From the NCBI GenBank assembly GCA_947625425.1, contig CANQOH010000039.1:1-9456 (forward strand): a stretch of DNA of 9,456 nucleotides. Direction: 5' to 3'. The stretch is from an uncultured Bacilli bacterium. GTDB taxonomy: Bacteria; Bacillota_I; Bacilli_A; RF39; UBA660. Numbering within the stretch: position 1 is the first letter of the stretch; every line of letters starts with the position of its first letter. Both the position numbers and the translations under genes were made by a program. This document shows positions 1-6,180 of this stretch, piece by piece. The notes beneath the pieces were generated by a model. That model worked only from the letters and a program-made list of their open reading frames with translations, searched no databases and was not told where the DNA came from.

Positions 1-1061
1 GGCTCTACAGCCTCTTCAGTTGGTGTAGCAATAGCTTCTGGAGTTGAGGCTGCTGGGGTTTCAGCAGGAGTATCTACTGGAGTTTCGGTAACAGGCTGTT
101 CAACGACTTCAGCAGGTGCTGGTTCAGTTGGTTGCTCTACTGGAACTGGTTCAGCAACTACTTCGGTGGTTTCTATAACTGGTTGAACTTCTTCAGGAGT
201 TTCAACAACCGGATCTACAGCAGGTTGTTCATTTATTACTGGTTGCTCTGCTACTTCAGGCGTTGGTTGCTCCGCTGGTTCTGAAGCTTCTACAGTTGAT
301 TTTTCAACTACGGGAGCTGGTTCAACTGGAGCTGCAATTACTGGTTCTGATACCTCTGGAGCTGGAGCTACTTCTGTTGGAGCATTTCCATTTTCATCTA
401 GATCTGTAGCTTCAATAAACTCATCTTTATTTGTTAAATCAACAGTACTATTTAAAACATTATTTGATACAGGTACTTCTTTTGGTTCCTCTACTGGGGT
501 TTCGGTTGGAGTATCAGCAGTTGGGGCTGCTTCTACTGGAGCTGGTTCAGCAACTACTTCAGTTGTTTCAGTAGCTGGTGCTGCTTCAACTGGTACTTCA
601 GCTTCATTAACCGCATTATAAACCATTTGAGTTATAGTATCTTCTTTATTTTCTTCATCACTAATTATTTCAGCAGGATTTACTTGAAGAGCTGGTTCTT
701 CAACAGCTGGTGATGGATTATCAACAACTGCTGCTGTTTGATCAACATTGCCTAATGGGGCTTCTTGATCATTAACATTTTGTATCTGAATTTCTACAGG
801 AGCTGCTGGTTGCTCTTCAACTATAGGATTTGGTGTATCTGGCATTATAAGATTGCCAGGTGAAGCATTAAATATATTATCAAAACTTGGTTGTTCAGGA
901 TTTTCAGTATTAGTCGGTGCTGGTTGTGATTCAGCAGCAGAAGTTTCAGCTGCTGCAGCGGCCGCTGCTTGTTCAATAGCCGCACCTTGTTCTTCGATAT
1001 TTTGAGGTTCTTCTACTACTACTTCATCATCTTTTTTCTTTAGTTTGTCTAATAAACCCAT
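1..1061 (-). CDS. Partial acidic Pro/Glu/Ala/Val/Thr-rich protein, N-terminal 353 residues, C-terminus beyond left edge
   Basis: Reading the minus strand from the ATG at 1059-1061 gives an open frame with no stop to the window edge, 353 complete codons. The protein begins MGLLDKLKKKDDEVVVEE: a short basic amphipathic start, then a long acidic region made almost only of Ala, Pro, Glu, Val, Thr and Gln, with an alanine run near residues 32-38. No cysteine was seen and aromatic residues are very rare (for example F60 and F64). Such a segment should be disordered; no signal peptide or membrane segment is visible. Short units such as ETTEVVAEP recur. An extended -10 promoter lies upstream and the Shine-Dalgarno is weak (GGATGTGA, about 6 bases before ATG). 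The family is not recognised. A basic MGLxxKLKKK start followed by an acidic linker resembles the N-terminal region of some FtsY receptors, but the GTPase domain that would prove this is off the window. The frame is certain; the function is open. Confidence 0.85.
   Translation of the reverse strand, partial: MGLLDKLKKKDDEVVVEEPQNIEEQGAAIEQAAAAAAAETSAAESQPAPTNTENPEQPSFDNIFNASPGNLIMPDTPNPIVEEQPAAPVEIQIQNVNDQEAPLGNVDQTAAVVDNPSPAVEEPALQVNPAEIISDEENKEDTITQMVYNAVNEAEVPVEAAPATETTEVVAEPAPVEAAPTADTPTETPVEEPKEVPVSNNVLNSTVDLTNKDEFIEATDLDENGNAPTEVAPAPEVSEPVIAAPVEPAPVVEKSTVEASEPAEQPTPEVAEQPVINEQPAVDPVVETPEEVQPVIETTEVVAEPVPVEQPTEPAPAEVVEQPVTETPVDTPAETPAASTPEAIATPTEEAVE
148..164. repeat. Copy 1 of a 17-bp direct repeat inside the acidic protein gene
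   Basis: GGTTCAGCAACTACTTC occurs here and again, identically, at 544-560. Each is followed by closely similar sequence ending in GTTTC or GGTTTC. Both copies are in the same reading frame and encode the minus-strand peptide around EVVAEP, so this is an internal coding repeat rather than a mobile or CRISPR-type repeat. Confidence 0.7.
544..560. repeat. Copy 2 of the 17-bp direct repeat inside the acidic protein gene
   Basis: This is identical over 17 bases to 148-164 and in the same codon phase (396 bp apart, divisible by three). The encoded units are ETTEVVAEPAPVE here and ETTEVVAEPVPVE in copy 1, which suggests the disordered region grew by duplication of short in-frame units. Confidence 0.7.
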
Positions 1062-1110
1062 CTAGAATCACATCCAATCTAACCTCTAGTACCCCTATCA
1101 TACTATTTTT

Positions 1111-1119
1111 ATTATAACA
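1111..1119 (-). promoter_or_regulatory. Extended -10 promoter for the acidic protein gene
   Basis: The minus strand reads TGTTATAAT, a perfect TATAAT with the extended TG motif one base upstream. The region 17 bases upstream (CTTTAT, around 1134-1139) is a poor -35, which is common when an extended -10 is present. Transcription would begin near 1104, giving a leader of about 43 bases. The promoter lies downstream of the serS terminator, so the acidic protein gene is probably transcribed independently. Confidence 0.55.
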
Positions 1120-1182
1120 TAATTTTTTTAATAATAAAGTTATTTTTTATACTTTAATAATTTTATAGATAATTTATTATGT

Positions 1183-1212
1183 AAAGAAAAAATAGTGTTT
1201 AAAACACTATTT
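1183..1212 (-). terminator. Rho-independent terminator of the proS-serS operon
   Basis: AAATAGTGTTT (1190-1200) and AAACACTATTT (1202-1212) are perfect 11-base inverted arms. On the minus strand they are followed by TTTTTTCTTT. The serS stop codon TAG (1207-1209) sits inside the first arm of the hairpin. Confidence 0.85.
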
Positions 1213-2493
1213 GTTTGGAACTATTTTTTCTTTACCACCCATATATGGTTGTAAGACTTTAGGAATTAGGATTGAACCATCTTTTTGATAGTTATTTTCG
1301 ACTAAAGCTATTAAACCACGAGGTGAAGCAACTACGGTATTATTTAAAGTATGTAAATAGTATGTTCCTTTTTCACCTTTAGCTCTGATACCTAAACGTC
1401 TTGCTTGAGCATCAGTTAAGTTAGAACAACTTCCTACTTCAAAATATTTTTGTTGTCTTGGTGACCAAGCTTCAATATCACATGATTTATATTTTAGATC
1501 CGCTAGATCACCACTACAGCATTCTAGTTGACGGACTGGAATATCCATACTTCTAAAGAATTCAACAGTTAATTGCCACATTTTTTCATACCATTCTTTA
1601 GAATCTTCTGGTTCACAGATAACAATCATTTCTTGTTTTTCGAATTGGTGAACACGATATACTCCTCTTTCTTCTAAGCCATGTGCTCCACCTTCTTTTC
1701 TAAAACATGGAGAATAACTTGTTAGAGTATATGGTAAGTTTTCAGGTTTTAATACTTGATCTTTAAAACGACCAATCATTGAATGTTCTGAAGTACCAAT
1801 TAAGTATAGGTCTTCACCTTCAATTTTATACATCATCGCATCCATTTCGGCAAATGACATAACACCAGTTACAACATCACTTCTGATCATAAATGGTGGT
1901 AAGCAATATGTAAATCCATGATCAATCATGAAATCTCTGGCATAAGTTAGCATTGCTGAATGAAGACGAGCAATATCACCAGTTAGGTAGTAAAAACCTT
2001 CACCACTAGTACGACCACTTGCTTCTTTATCTAAGCCGGCTACACCTTCTAAGATATCAGCATGATATGGAATTTCATAATCAGGAACAACTGGTTCACC
2101 AAATCTTTTTAATTCAACATTTTTAGTATCATCTTCACCGATTGGAACATCATCAGCGATAATATTTGGGATAACCATCATTTTTTCTTTAATAGTAGCT
2201 GCTAGTTCTTCTTCTTTTTTAGTTAAAGTATCAATTTCTTCACCCATTTTAGCTACTTTATCTTTAACTTTATTAGCTTCATCAACTTTTTTATCACGCA
2301 TTAAGCTACCGATTTCAGCACTTAATTTATTTTTTTCAGCACGAGCTTCATCCATTTTTTGTTTAGTATTACGATACTCAACATCTAAATCATATATTTC
2401 ATCAACTAAAGGTAATTTAGCATCTTGAAATTTCTTTTTAATATTTTCTTTGACTAAATCTTTATTTTCTCTTATTAAATTAATATCTATCAT
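1207..2493 (-). CDS. serS: Serine--tRNA ligase (SerRS), archaeal/eukaryotic-like motif set
   Basis: This class II aminoacyl-tRNA synthetase attaches serine to tRNA-Ser in the cytosol. Its 428 residues are normal for the family. Residues about 30-110 form the lysine- and glutamate-rich coiled-coil arm that grips the long variable arm of tRNA-Ser. The catalytic core follows: TSE at 234-236, motif 2 from FRKEGG to HQFEKQE (264-288), the CSN-LTDAQARR segment near 356-366, and motif 3 around SPRGLIALVEN (390-400) with Arg392. TSEHS in place of the usual bacterial TAE-VPLT, and HTLNNTVVASPR in place of the usual HTLNGSG-GR pattern, look closer to archaeal and eukaryotic SerRS. The start is fixed by AGGAGGA (2501-2507), which overlaps the proS stop codon. 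The gene lies 12 bases after proS, so it is co-transcribed and subject to the same T-box. The product is secure; the subfamily is inferred from motifs only. Confidence 0.95.
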   Translation of the reverse strand: MIDINLIRENKDLVKENIKKKFQDAKLPLVDEIYDLDVEYRNTKQKMDEARAEKNKLSAEIGSLMRDKKVDEANKVKDKVAKMGEEIDTLTKKEEELAATIKEKMMVIPNIIADDVPIGEDDTKNVELKRFGEPVVPDYEIPYHADILEGVAGLDKEASGRTSGEGFYYLTGDIARLHSAMLTYARDFMIDHGFTYCLPPFMIRSDVVTGVMSFAEMDAMMYKIEGEDLYLIGTSEHSMIGRFKDQVLKPENLPYTLTSYSPCFRKEGGAHGLEERGVYRVHQFEKQEMIVICEPEDSKEWYEKMWQLTVEFFRSMDIPVRQLECCSGDLADLKYKSCDIEAWSPRQQKYFEVGSCSNLTDAQARRLGIRAKGEKGTYYLHTLNNTVVASPRGLIALVENNYQKDGSILIPKVLQPYMGGKEKIVPNK

Positions 2494-2500
2494 ATTTATC

Positions 2501-2507
2501 TCCTCCT
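2501..2507 (-). promoter_or_regulatory. Ribosome binding site of serS, overlapping the proS stop
   Basis: The minus strand reads TAGGAGGAGATAAATATG. The proS stop TAG (2506-2508) runs directly into AGGAGGA, seven bases before the serS ATG. This favours translational coupling between the two genes and fixes the serS start. Confidence 0.85.
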
Positions 2508-3927
2508 AATATTGTTTTCCAAAATAGATTTTAGTTTTAGCTTCTTTACCACAGCAAATGCATTTGCCATCTGGTTCGTGGTTTTCAAAAGGTATGCAAC
2601 GCGACTTTAAACCTAAATCATCTTTGATTTTGTTTTCACAAGCAACATCACCACACCAATTAACATAAGCAAAGCCACCTTGTTTTTTACTCATTTCAGT
2701 TAATTCTTCATAAGTATTTAAATTATAAATCATGCTGTTTCTTCTTTTTAAAGCACGATTATATAAATTTTCTTGAATTTCATCTAATAGTCTTTTAACT
2801 TCATCAATTGTCTTTGTTGGATCAATAGTTATTTTTTCTAAAGTGTCTCTTCTAACAATTGTTATTTGATTATTTTCTAAATCACGAGGACCAATTTCAA
2901 TACGCAATGGATAACCTTTTACTTCAGCATTAGCGAATTTGAATCCTGGTGATTTATCACTATTATCAACTATGTACGAGATTCCCAACTCCTCTAGTTT
3001 TAATTTTAATTCAGCAATTAAATTATTTACTTTATCAGTTTCTTTGATTGGAATTAAATCGACTTTAATTGGAGCAATCTTTGGTGGTAGGACTAAACCA
3101 GCATCATCACTATGAGTCATGATAAGACCACCAATCATTCGCGTTGTGCAACCCCACGATGTTTGATATGGAGTTTCTAGTTTATTATCTTTATTTAAGA
3201 ATTTAATATCAAAGGCTTTTGCAAAACCTTGACCAAAGTAATGACTAGTACCATTTTGTAAAGCTACACCATCATACATCATTGCTTCAATAGTATATGT
3301 TTCTTCAGCACCAGCAAATTTTTCTTTATCAGTTTTCTTACCAACAATAACTGGCATTGCTAAATAGTTTCTTTGGAAATCTTCATAAACTTTTAACATT
3401 GTTAAAGTTTCATTTAAAGCTTCTTCTTTAGTGGCATGCATTGTATGACCTTCTTGCCATAGTATTTCACGACTTCTTAAGAATGGTCTTGTGGTACGTT
3501 CCCATCTAACGATTGTACACCATTGATTATATAGGACTGGTAAGTCACGATACGATTTAATTATCTTTTTAAAATGATCACAGAATAAGGTTTCACTTGT
3601 AGGTCTAACACACATACGTTCTTCTAACTTTTCTTCACCGCCATGAGTTACCCAAGCTACTTCTGGAGCAAAACCAGCAACATGATCTTTTTCTACTTGA
3701 AGTAAACTTTCAGGGATAAACATTGGCATTTGAACATTTTGATGGCCTAAGCGCTTAAACTCTTTATCTAAAATATCAACCATATTCTCCCATATCGCAT
3801 AACCATATGGACGAATAATCATACTACCTTTAACACTTGAATAATCAACTAAATCAGCAACACGAATAACATCGGTATACCATTTAGCAAAATCTTCATC
3901 TCTTTTAGTTATTTGTTCATTATTCAT
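2506..3927 (-). CDS. proS: Proline--tRNA ligase, archaeal/eukaryotic-type with C-terminal zinc-binding domain
   Basis: This class II synthetase charges tRNA-Pro in the cytosol. At 473 residues it is the short type lacking the bacterial editing insertion and carrying a C-terminal zinc-binding domain, known from archaea, eukaryotes, Mollicutes and some Firmicutes. Visible motifs are RPTSE (108-112), motif 2 RWE-TTRPFLRSREILWQEGHT (141-162), and motif 3 SWGCTTRMIGGLIMTHSDDAGL (257-278) with Arg263. The anticodon-binding domain spans about residues 285-395. The tail holds candidate zinc ligands Cys425, Cys430, Cys456 and Cys458/459, and ends in the conserved terminal tyrosine. AGGAGG at 3933-3938 lies five bases before the ATG. 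It is the first gene of the operon and sits behind a T-box whose determinants fit tRNA-Pro. No truncation or missing motif was seen. Confidence 0.97.
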   Translation of the reverse strand: MNNEQITKRDEDFAKWYTDVIRVADLVDYSSVKGSMIIRPYGYAIWENMVDILDKEFKRLGHQNVQMPMFIPESLLQVEKDHVAGFAPEVAWVTHGGEEKLEERMCVRPTSETLFCDHFKKIIKSYRDLPVLYNQWCTIVRWERTTRPFLRSREILWQEGHTMHATKEEALNETLTMLKVYEDFQRNYLAMPVIVGKKTDKEKFAGAEETYTIEAMMYDGVALQNGTSHYFGQGFAKAFDIKFLNKDNKLETPYQTSWGCTTRMIGGLIMTHSDDAGLVLPPKIAPIKVDLIPIKETDKVNNLIAELKLKLEELGISYIVDNSDKSPGFKFANAEVKGYPLRIEIGPRDLENNQITIVRRDTLEKITIDPTKTIDEVKRLLDEIQENLYNRALKRRNSMIYNLNTYEELTEMSKKQGGFAYVNWCGDVACENKIKDDLGLKSRCIPFENHEPDGKCICCGKEAKTKIYFGKQY

Positions 3928-3932
3928 AATAA

Positions 3933-3938
3933 CCTCCT
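3933..3938 (-). promoter_or_regulatory. Ribosome binding site of proS
   Basis: AGGAGG followed by TTATT and the ATG on the minus strand. It lies just beyond the T-run of the T-box terminator, so it is reached only when antitermination succeeds. Confidence 0.85.
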
Positions 3939-3940
3939 AT

Positions 3941-3991
3941 AAAAATAAAAAGGATGGTACTTAAGGAGTGCAAAGCACGGTACCATCCTTT
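3941..3991 (-). terminator. T-box intrinsic terminator (regulated)
   Basis: The minus strand has AAAGGATGGTAC (3980-3991) and GTACCATCCTTT (3949-3960), a perfect 12-base-pair hairpin followed by a T-rich run (TTTTTATTTTT overlapping the arm end). The 5' arm contains the T-box sequence, so this hairpin and the antiterminator at 3963-3990 cannot form together. This is the expected switch: uncharged tRNA stabilises the antiterminator and allows readthrough into proS-serS. Confidence 0.93.
3963..3990 (-). promoter_or_regulatory. T-box antiterminator with tRNA acceptor-binding bulge
   Basis: Helix A1 is AAGGA (3986-3990) with UCCUU (3963-3967). Helix A2 is GUGC/GCAC closed by UUU. Between them is the seven-base bulge UGGUACC. 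The UGGU part binds the free NCCA end of uncharged tRNA, with N predicted to be A. Confidence 0.88.
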
Positions 3992-4145
3992 ATTTAACTT
4001 AATATTATAACGGCATTGCCGGCAGGGATTAGCTGCTCTAGAAAGGAGATTCATTTATTATTCTTAATCTGTTTACACCAACCACAGACTCTCTTGATAA
4101 AAATTAATAAATTACTTGTCTTTCTTTAAAACGATTTATGAACCT

Positions 4146-4174
4146 ATTTTATAATTTTTTTATGATGATGTCAA
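4146..4174 (-). promoter_or_regulatory. Vegetative promoter of the T-box-proS-serS operon
   Basis: The -35 is a perfect TTGACA (4169-4174) and the -10 is TAAAAT (4146-4151), with a 17-base spacer. Transcription should start near 4139-4140, directly ahead of Stem I. The -35 abuts the stop codon of the upstream gene (4175-4177) with no spare base. Confidence 0.85.
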
Positions 4175-5551
4175 TTACATATCTACTTTACTAACAGCGA
4201 CAATAGCTATTAAAATAACAATGATAGTAATAAATAATACTGCAGCAACAGCCACCATTAAGATAGTACCTACTGAGGATTCTTGAGTATCATCAGCTTC
4301 AGCATAGTTTTCAATAAATGGAGCTATTCGATTATAGTAAGCACTATTATTATCTTCATAGTCTTCTTTATCTTCTTCAGTTTCTGTAATACTTGCTTTC
4401 TTTTTATTAACTAATTCTTCAATCATAGCAATATTATTTTTAATATTATCATAATATTTATTATATTCATTATAATCTAAATGTTCAGTTATAACTTGAT
4501 TAATTATAGGTATTAAAGTATCTTTGTTATCGGTTATTAAATTAAGTAATTCTTTAATATCATCATAGTAATTATCAATTAAGTAAGATAATAATTCTTT
4601 TTTGTCAACAACAAAGAAATTAAAGATTGTTTCATTATCTTTTAACGAATCAATATTAGTTATGTATTTACTATAAGATGGTGATAATTCATAAGTATAT
4701 TTTAATGATGATTTATCAATAATAATACCACTATTACTTAAGTTATTATTTAAACTATTAATTAAGATTTCAAAGACTTTCATATTTAAATAGTCTTTTT
4801 TTAATTTATCAATATTTTTCTTAGTTATATCTGGTAATGACTTAAATAGTTTAAAGATATATTCAAAACTATTTTGATAGTCTTCAATACTTTTAGCATT
4901 TTTTAAACCACGTTTAATATTTTTATCGTGATAATCTTCTAGTTCAGTTTTTAAAGTAAATTTAGGAGATTCTTCTTTGATGAATCTTAATGTTTCTTCA
5001 AGCGTTAAATATCTTTCATTTTTACTAGCAAAAGAAATATTTAAAATACCTTGTGGTTCCATTTTAGCATCAAAGACACGATATGTTTTAGCATATTTTA
5101 TTTTAAGTAAATAAGCAATATCACTCATTATTAATTCATAATCATTAATAACACTATTATCTTTTTGATAACCAATATAGTTTTTATTAACAATTACTTG
5201 TTTAGTATGAGAATTTATTTCTTTATCTTCTTTAAGGTGAGCTTGTTCTAAGACTTTAACGCCTTCTTCATAAGATAATAAATAGCAGTTATTACCTCTT
5301 TTTAATTTATCAATACTAGATAAATAATATTCTTTTAAAGTAGCTAGATGATTATTATGATTGATTTTTCTTACTTCATTAGAAAATTTATTATCAATTA
5401 GTTGTTTTATTTCTTCTAAAGATTTATTAGATGAAAGAAGTTTTAAAGCTAAGGTATTTATTTTTTCTTCAGAATATGCTTTACCTAGTTCTTCTAGGGA
5501 AGATAATCTCTCTTTAATATGAGCTATGATAGCCAATCTTTTTTCTTCCAT
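4175..5551 (-). CDS. C-terminally anchored protein with degenerate HipA-like kinase similarity, function unknown
   Basis: The protein has 458 residues. The N-terminal ~85 are helical and rich in Lys, Glu and Leu. Residues about 138-200 (ELIMSDIAYLLKIKYAKTYRVF, then GILNISFAS) resemble the HipA-type pattern in which a helix with a 'SELAKLLGIP' theme precedes 'GKKGILSKSF'. About 90 residues later, VFEILINSLNNNLSNSGIIID (259-279) sits where HipA kinases have 'LFDYLIGNTDRHxxNxGxI'. SPSYSKY (290-296) sits where they have 'APxFDNG'. The catalytic Asp and the metal Asp are thus both absent, which suggests a pseudokinase. An acidic linker (389-422) is followed by one hydrophobic segment (about 428-453) and the short tail SKVDM, so it is predicted to be tail-anchored in the membrane. 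It has its own promoter and an AGAGG site. The homology is by eye only; the membrane tail is clear. Confidence 0.9.
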   Translation of the reverse strand: MEEKRLAIIAHIKERLSSLEELGKAYSEEKINTLALKLLSSNKSLEEIKQLIDNKFSNEVRKINHNNHLATLKEYYLSSIDKLKRGNNCYLLSYEEGVKVLEQAHLKEDKEINSHTKQVIVNKNYIGYQKDNSVINDYELIMSDIAYLLKIKYAKTYRVFDAKMEPQGILNISFASKNERYLTLEETLRFIKEESPKFTLKTELEDYHDKNIKRGLKNAKSIEDYQNSFEYIFKLFKSLPDITKKNIDKLKKDYLNMKVFEILINSLNNNLSNSGIIIDKSSLKYTYELSPSYSKYITNIDSLKDNETIFNFFVVDKKELLSYLIDNYYDDIKELLNLITDNKDTLIPIINQVITEHLDYNEYNKYYDNIKNNIAMIEELVNKKKASITETEEDKEDYEDNNSAYYNRIAPFIENYAEADDTQESSVGTILMVAVAAVLFITIIVILIAIVAVSKVDM

Positions 5552-5577
5552 ACTAATACCTCTATTCTACTTTGATA

Positions 5578-5586
5578 ATTATATCA
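5578..5586 (-). promoter_or_regulatory. Extended -10 promoter for the anchored HipA-like gene
   Basis: The minus strand reads TGATATAAT, a perfect TATAAT with the upstream TG. A weak -35 (TTTATC) lies 17 bases upstream. The predicted start is near 5571, giving a leader of about 20 bases that contains AGAGG seven bases before the ATG at 5549-5551. Confidence 0.6.
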
Positions 5587-5611
5587 TAAATATTTAATTT
5601 GATAAACAAAG

Positions 5612-5641
5612 AAAAAATAATGTTATAATGACATTATTTTT
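5612..5641 (-). terminator. Rho-independent terminator of the spore coat pair
   Basis: The minus strand has AAAAATAATGT (5631-5641) and ACATTATTTTT (5613-5623) with a seven-base loop, and the run of Ts continues to 5612 before C. The stem begins within the TAA stop codon of the coat gene. The next gene downstream has its own promoter, so the two units are separate. Confidence 0.8.
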
Positions 5642-5954
5642 AGTTATTTAATTCATCTAGTTTAGTTTGTAAATCTTTTTCTTTTTGTTTTACTTTAGTA
5701 GTTTCAGCTTCTTCTAAGGTATACCAACCAAAATTCCAAGCGAGTTCATAGGTTTCAGCTTGAATATCTTTGACGGTATCAAAGAAGTCTAAGATTTCAT
5801 TATGTAGTGAATCATTACTAGCTTCAGTTAAGGCAGTAGCTGTATTAGTTGTTATAGCTTTTTCAGAAGATAATAAATCAACAACTAAATCACGATCATT
5901 CATTTCTTTAATAGCATCGACTTCTACTTTATCACAAGCTATTTTTGTTGACAT
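5640..5954 (-). CDS. Coat F domain spore coat protein
   Basis: The protein has 104 residues. The segment from about residue 19 to 90 (RDLVVDLLSSEKAITTNTATAL..., then DSLHNEILDFFDTVKDIQAETYELAWNFGWY) follows the Coat F family pattern: 'DLLxSEK', then a helical 'TEASNxxLRxxL', then 'Q..IYxxMxxKGWY'. Family members are small all-alpha, ferritin-like proteins in the spore coat or associated with sporulation in Bacilli and Clostridia. A lysine-rich tail follows. The start codon overlaps the stop of the upstream gene by one base (TAATG), and AAAGGAGG (5962-5969) within that gene provides the binding site, so the two are translationally coupled. No signal peptide is seen, as expected for coat proteins. 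The family call is good; whether this organism makes spores is not shown by the sequence. Confidence 0.85.
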   Translation of the reverse strand: MSTKIACDKVEVDAIKEMNDRDLVVDLLSSEKAITTNTATALTEASNDSLHNEILDFFDTVKDIQAETYELAWNFGWYTLEEAETTKVKQKEKDLQTKLDELNN

Positions 5955-6160
5955 TAGGCAGCCTCCTTTAAAATATTAAGTATTTTTTCACATACTTTTT
6001 GATGTTTTTTAGATACTTCATTAAAATATTTACTAATGGTTTCATCAGCAACTAAATGACTATAAGTTTCAGCTTTTTTACATAAAGTAAAATGCCAATT
6101 AAATTGATCTTCTAAATATGATAAATCTTTAGTAGAAATTATTTCTGGTACTTTTTTCAT
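5954..6160 (-). CDS. Small helical partner of the Coat F protein, probably spore-coat associated
   Basis: The protein has 68 residues, beginning MKKVPEIISTKDLSYLEDQ. It is predicted to form two helices (about 10-35 and 38-66), the length of half a ferritin-like bundle: the first carries DQFNWHFTLCKKAETYSHLV and the second YFNEVSKKHQKVCEKILNIL. Small proteins of this kind often precede Coat F genes in Firmicutes, but the exact family is not recognised here. The ATG follows AAAGGA (6168-6173) at a good distance. The stop overlaps the next start by one base. A sigma-G-like motif precedes the gene at 6181-6211. The coat role is inferred from the coupling with the Coat F gene, not from a motif of its own. 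Confidence 0.8.
   Translation of the reverse strand: MKKVPEIISTKDLSYLEDQFNWHFTLCKKAETYSHLVADETISKYFNEVSKKHQKVCEKILNILKEAA
5962..5969 (-). promoter_or_regulatory. Ribosome binding site of the Coat F gene, inside the upstream gene
   Basis: AAAGGAGG lies within the final codons of the 68-residue gene, seven bases before the ATG at 5952-5954. With the TAATG stop-start overlap it points to coupled translation of the pair. Confidence 0.85.
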
Positions 6161-6180
6161 ATTATTTTCCTTTCTAATTT

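Larger units (their letters stand above)
3941..4140 (-). ncRNA. T-box riboswitch leader, proline-type by its determinants
   Basis: A T-box leader of about 200 bases precedes proS. In order on the minus strand: Stem I basal helix AGAAAG (4120-4125) with CUUUCU (4040-4045); specifier loop with AGUA (4113-4116) opposite GAA (4050-4052); AAGAGAG bulge motif (4089-4095) and a GGUUGGUGUAAAC distal region; Stem II/IIA-B region with the conserved CCGUUA (4008-4013) and a CGGC/GCCG hairpin; antiterminator with AAGGA/UCCUU and GUGC/GCAC helices flanking the seven-base bulge UGGUACC (3963-3990); then the terminator. CCU at 4044-4046 is the best proline specifier, three bases after GAA, although it partly competes with the basal helix. 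UGGU in the bulge pairs with ACCA, which fits the A discriminator of tRNA-Pro and not the G of tRNA-Ser. The T-box call is secure; the specifier assignment is probable. Confidence 0.93.

Noticed and set aside
1..1061. CRISPR-like or tandem non-coding repeat array
   Set aside because: The repeats are irregular in spacing and phase with codons, and one continuous frame explains them as low-complexity protein sequence.
1..1061. Naming the partial gene ftsY
   Set aside because: Only the N-terminal linker is visible. The resemblance is limited to a short basic start and acidic composition, which is not enough for a gene symbol.
3941..4140. Serine-specific T-box
   Set aside because: The acceptor bulge UGGU predicts an A discriminator, while bacterial tRNA-Ser has G; the first gene is proS. 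Kept only as an alternative to be tested.
4175..5551. HipA toxin of a HipBA toxin-antitoxin pair
   Set aside because: The catalytic Asp positions are missing, no small helix-turn-helix gene is adjacent, and the protein has a membrane tail; an active HipA toxin is not supported.
5770..5979. Plus-strand open frame of 69 codons
   Set aside because: It lies antisense across the Coat F gene, has no good ribosome binding site and has no recognisable protein pattern; it mirrors the coding bias of the real gene.
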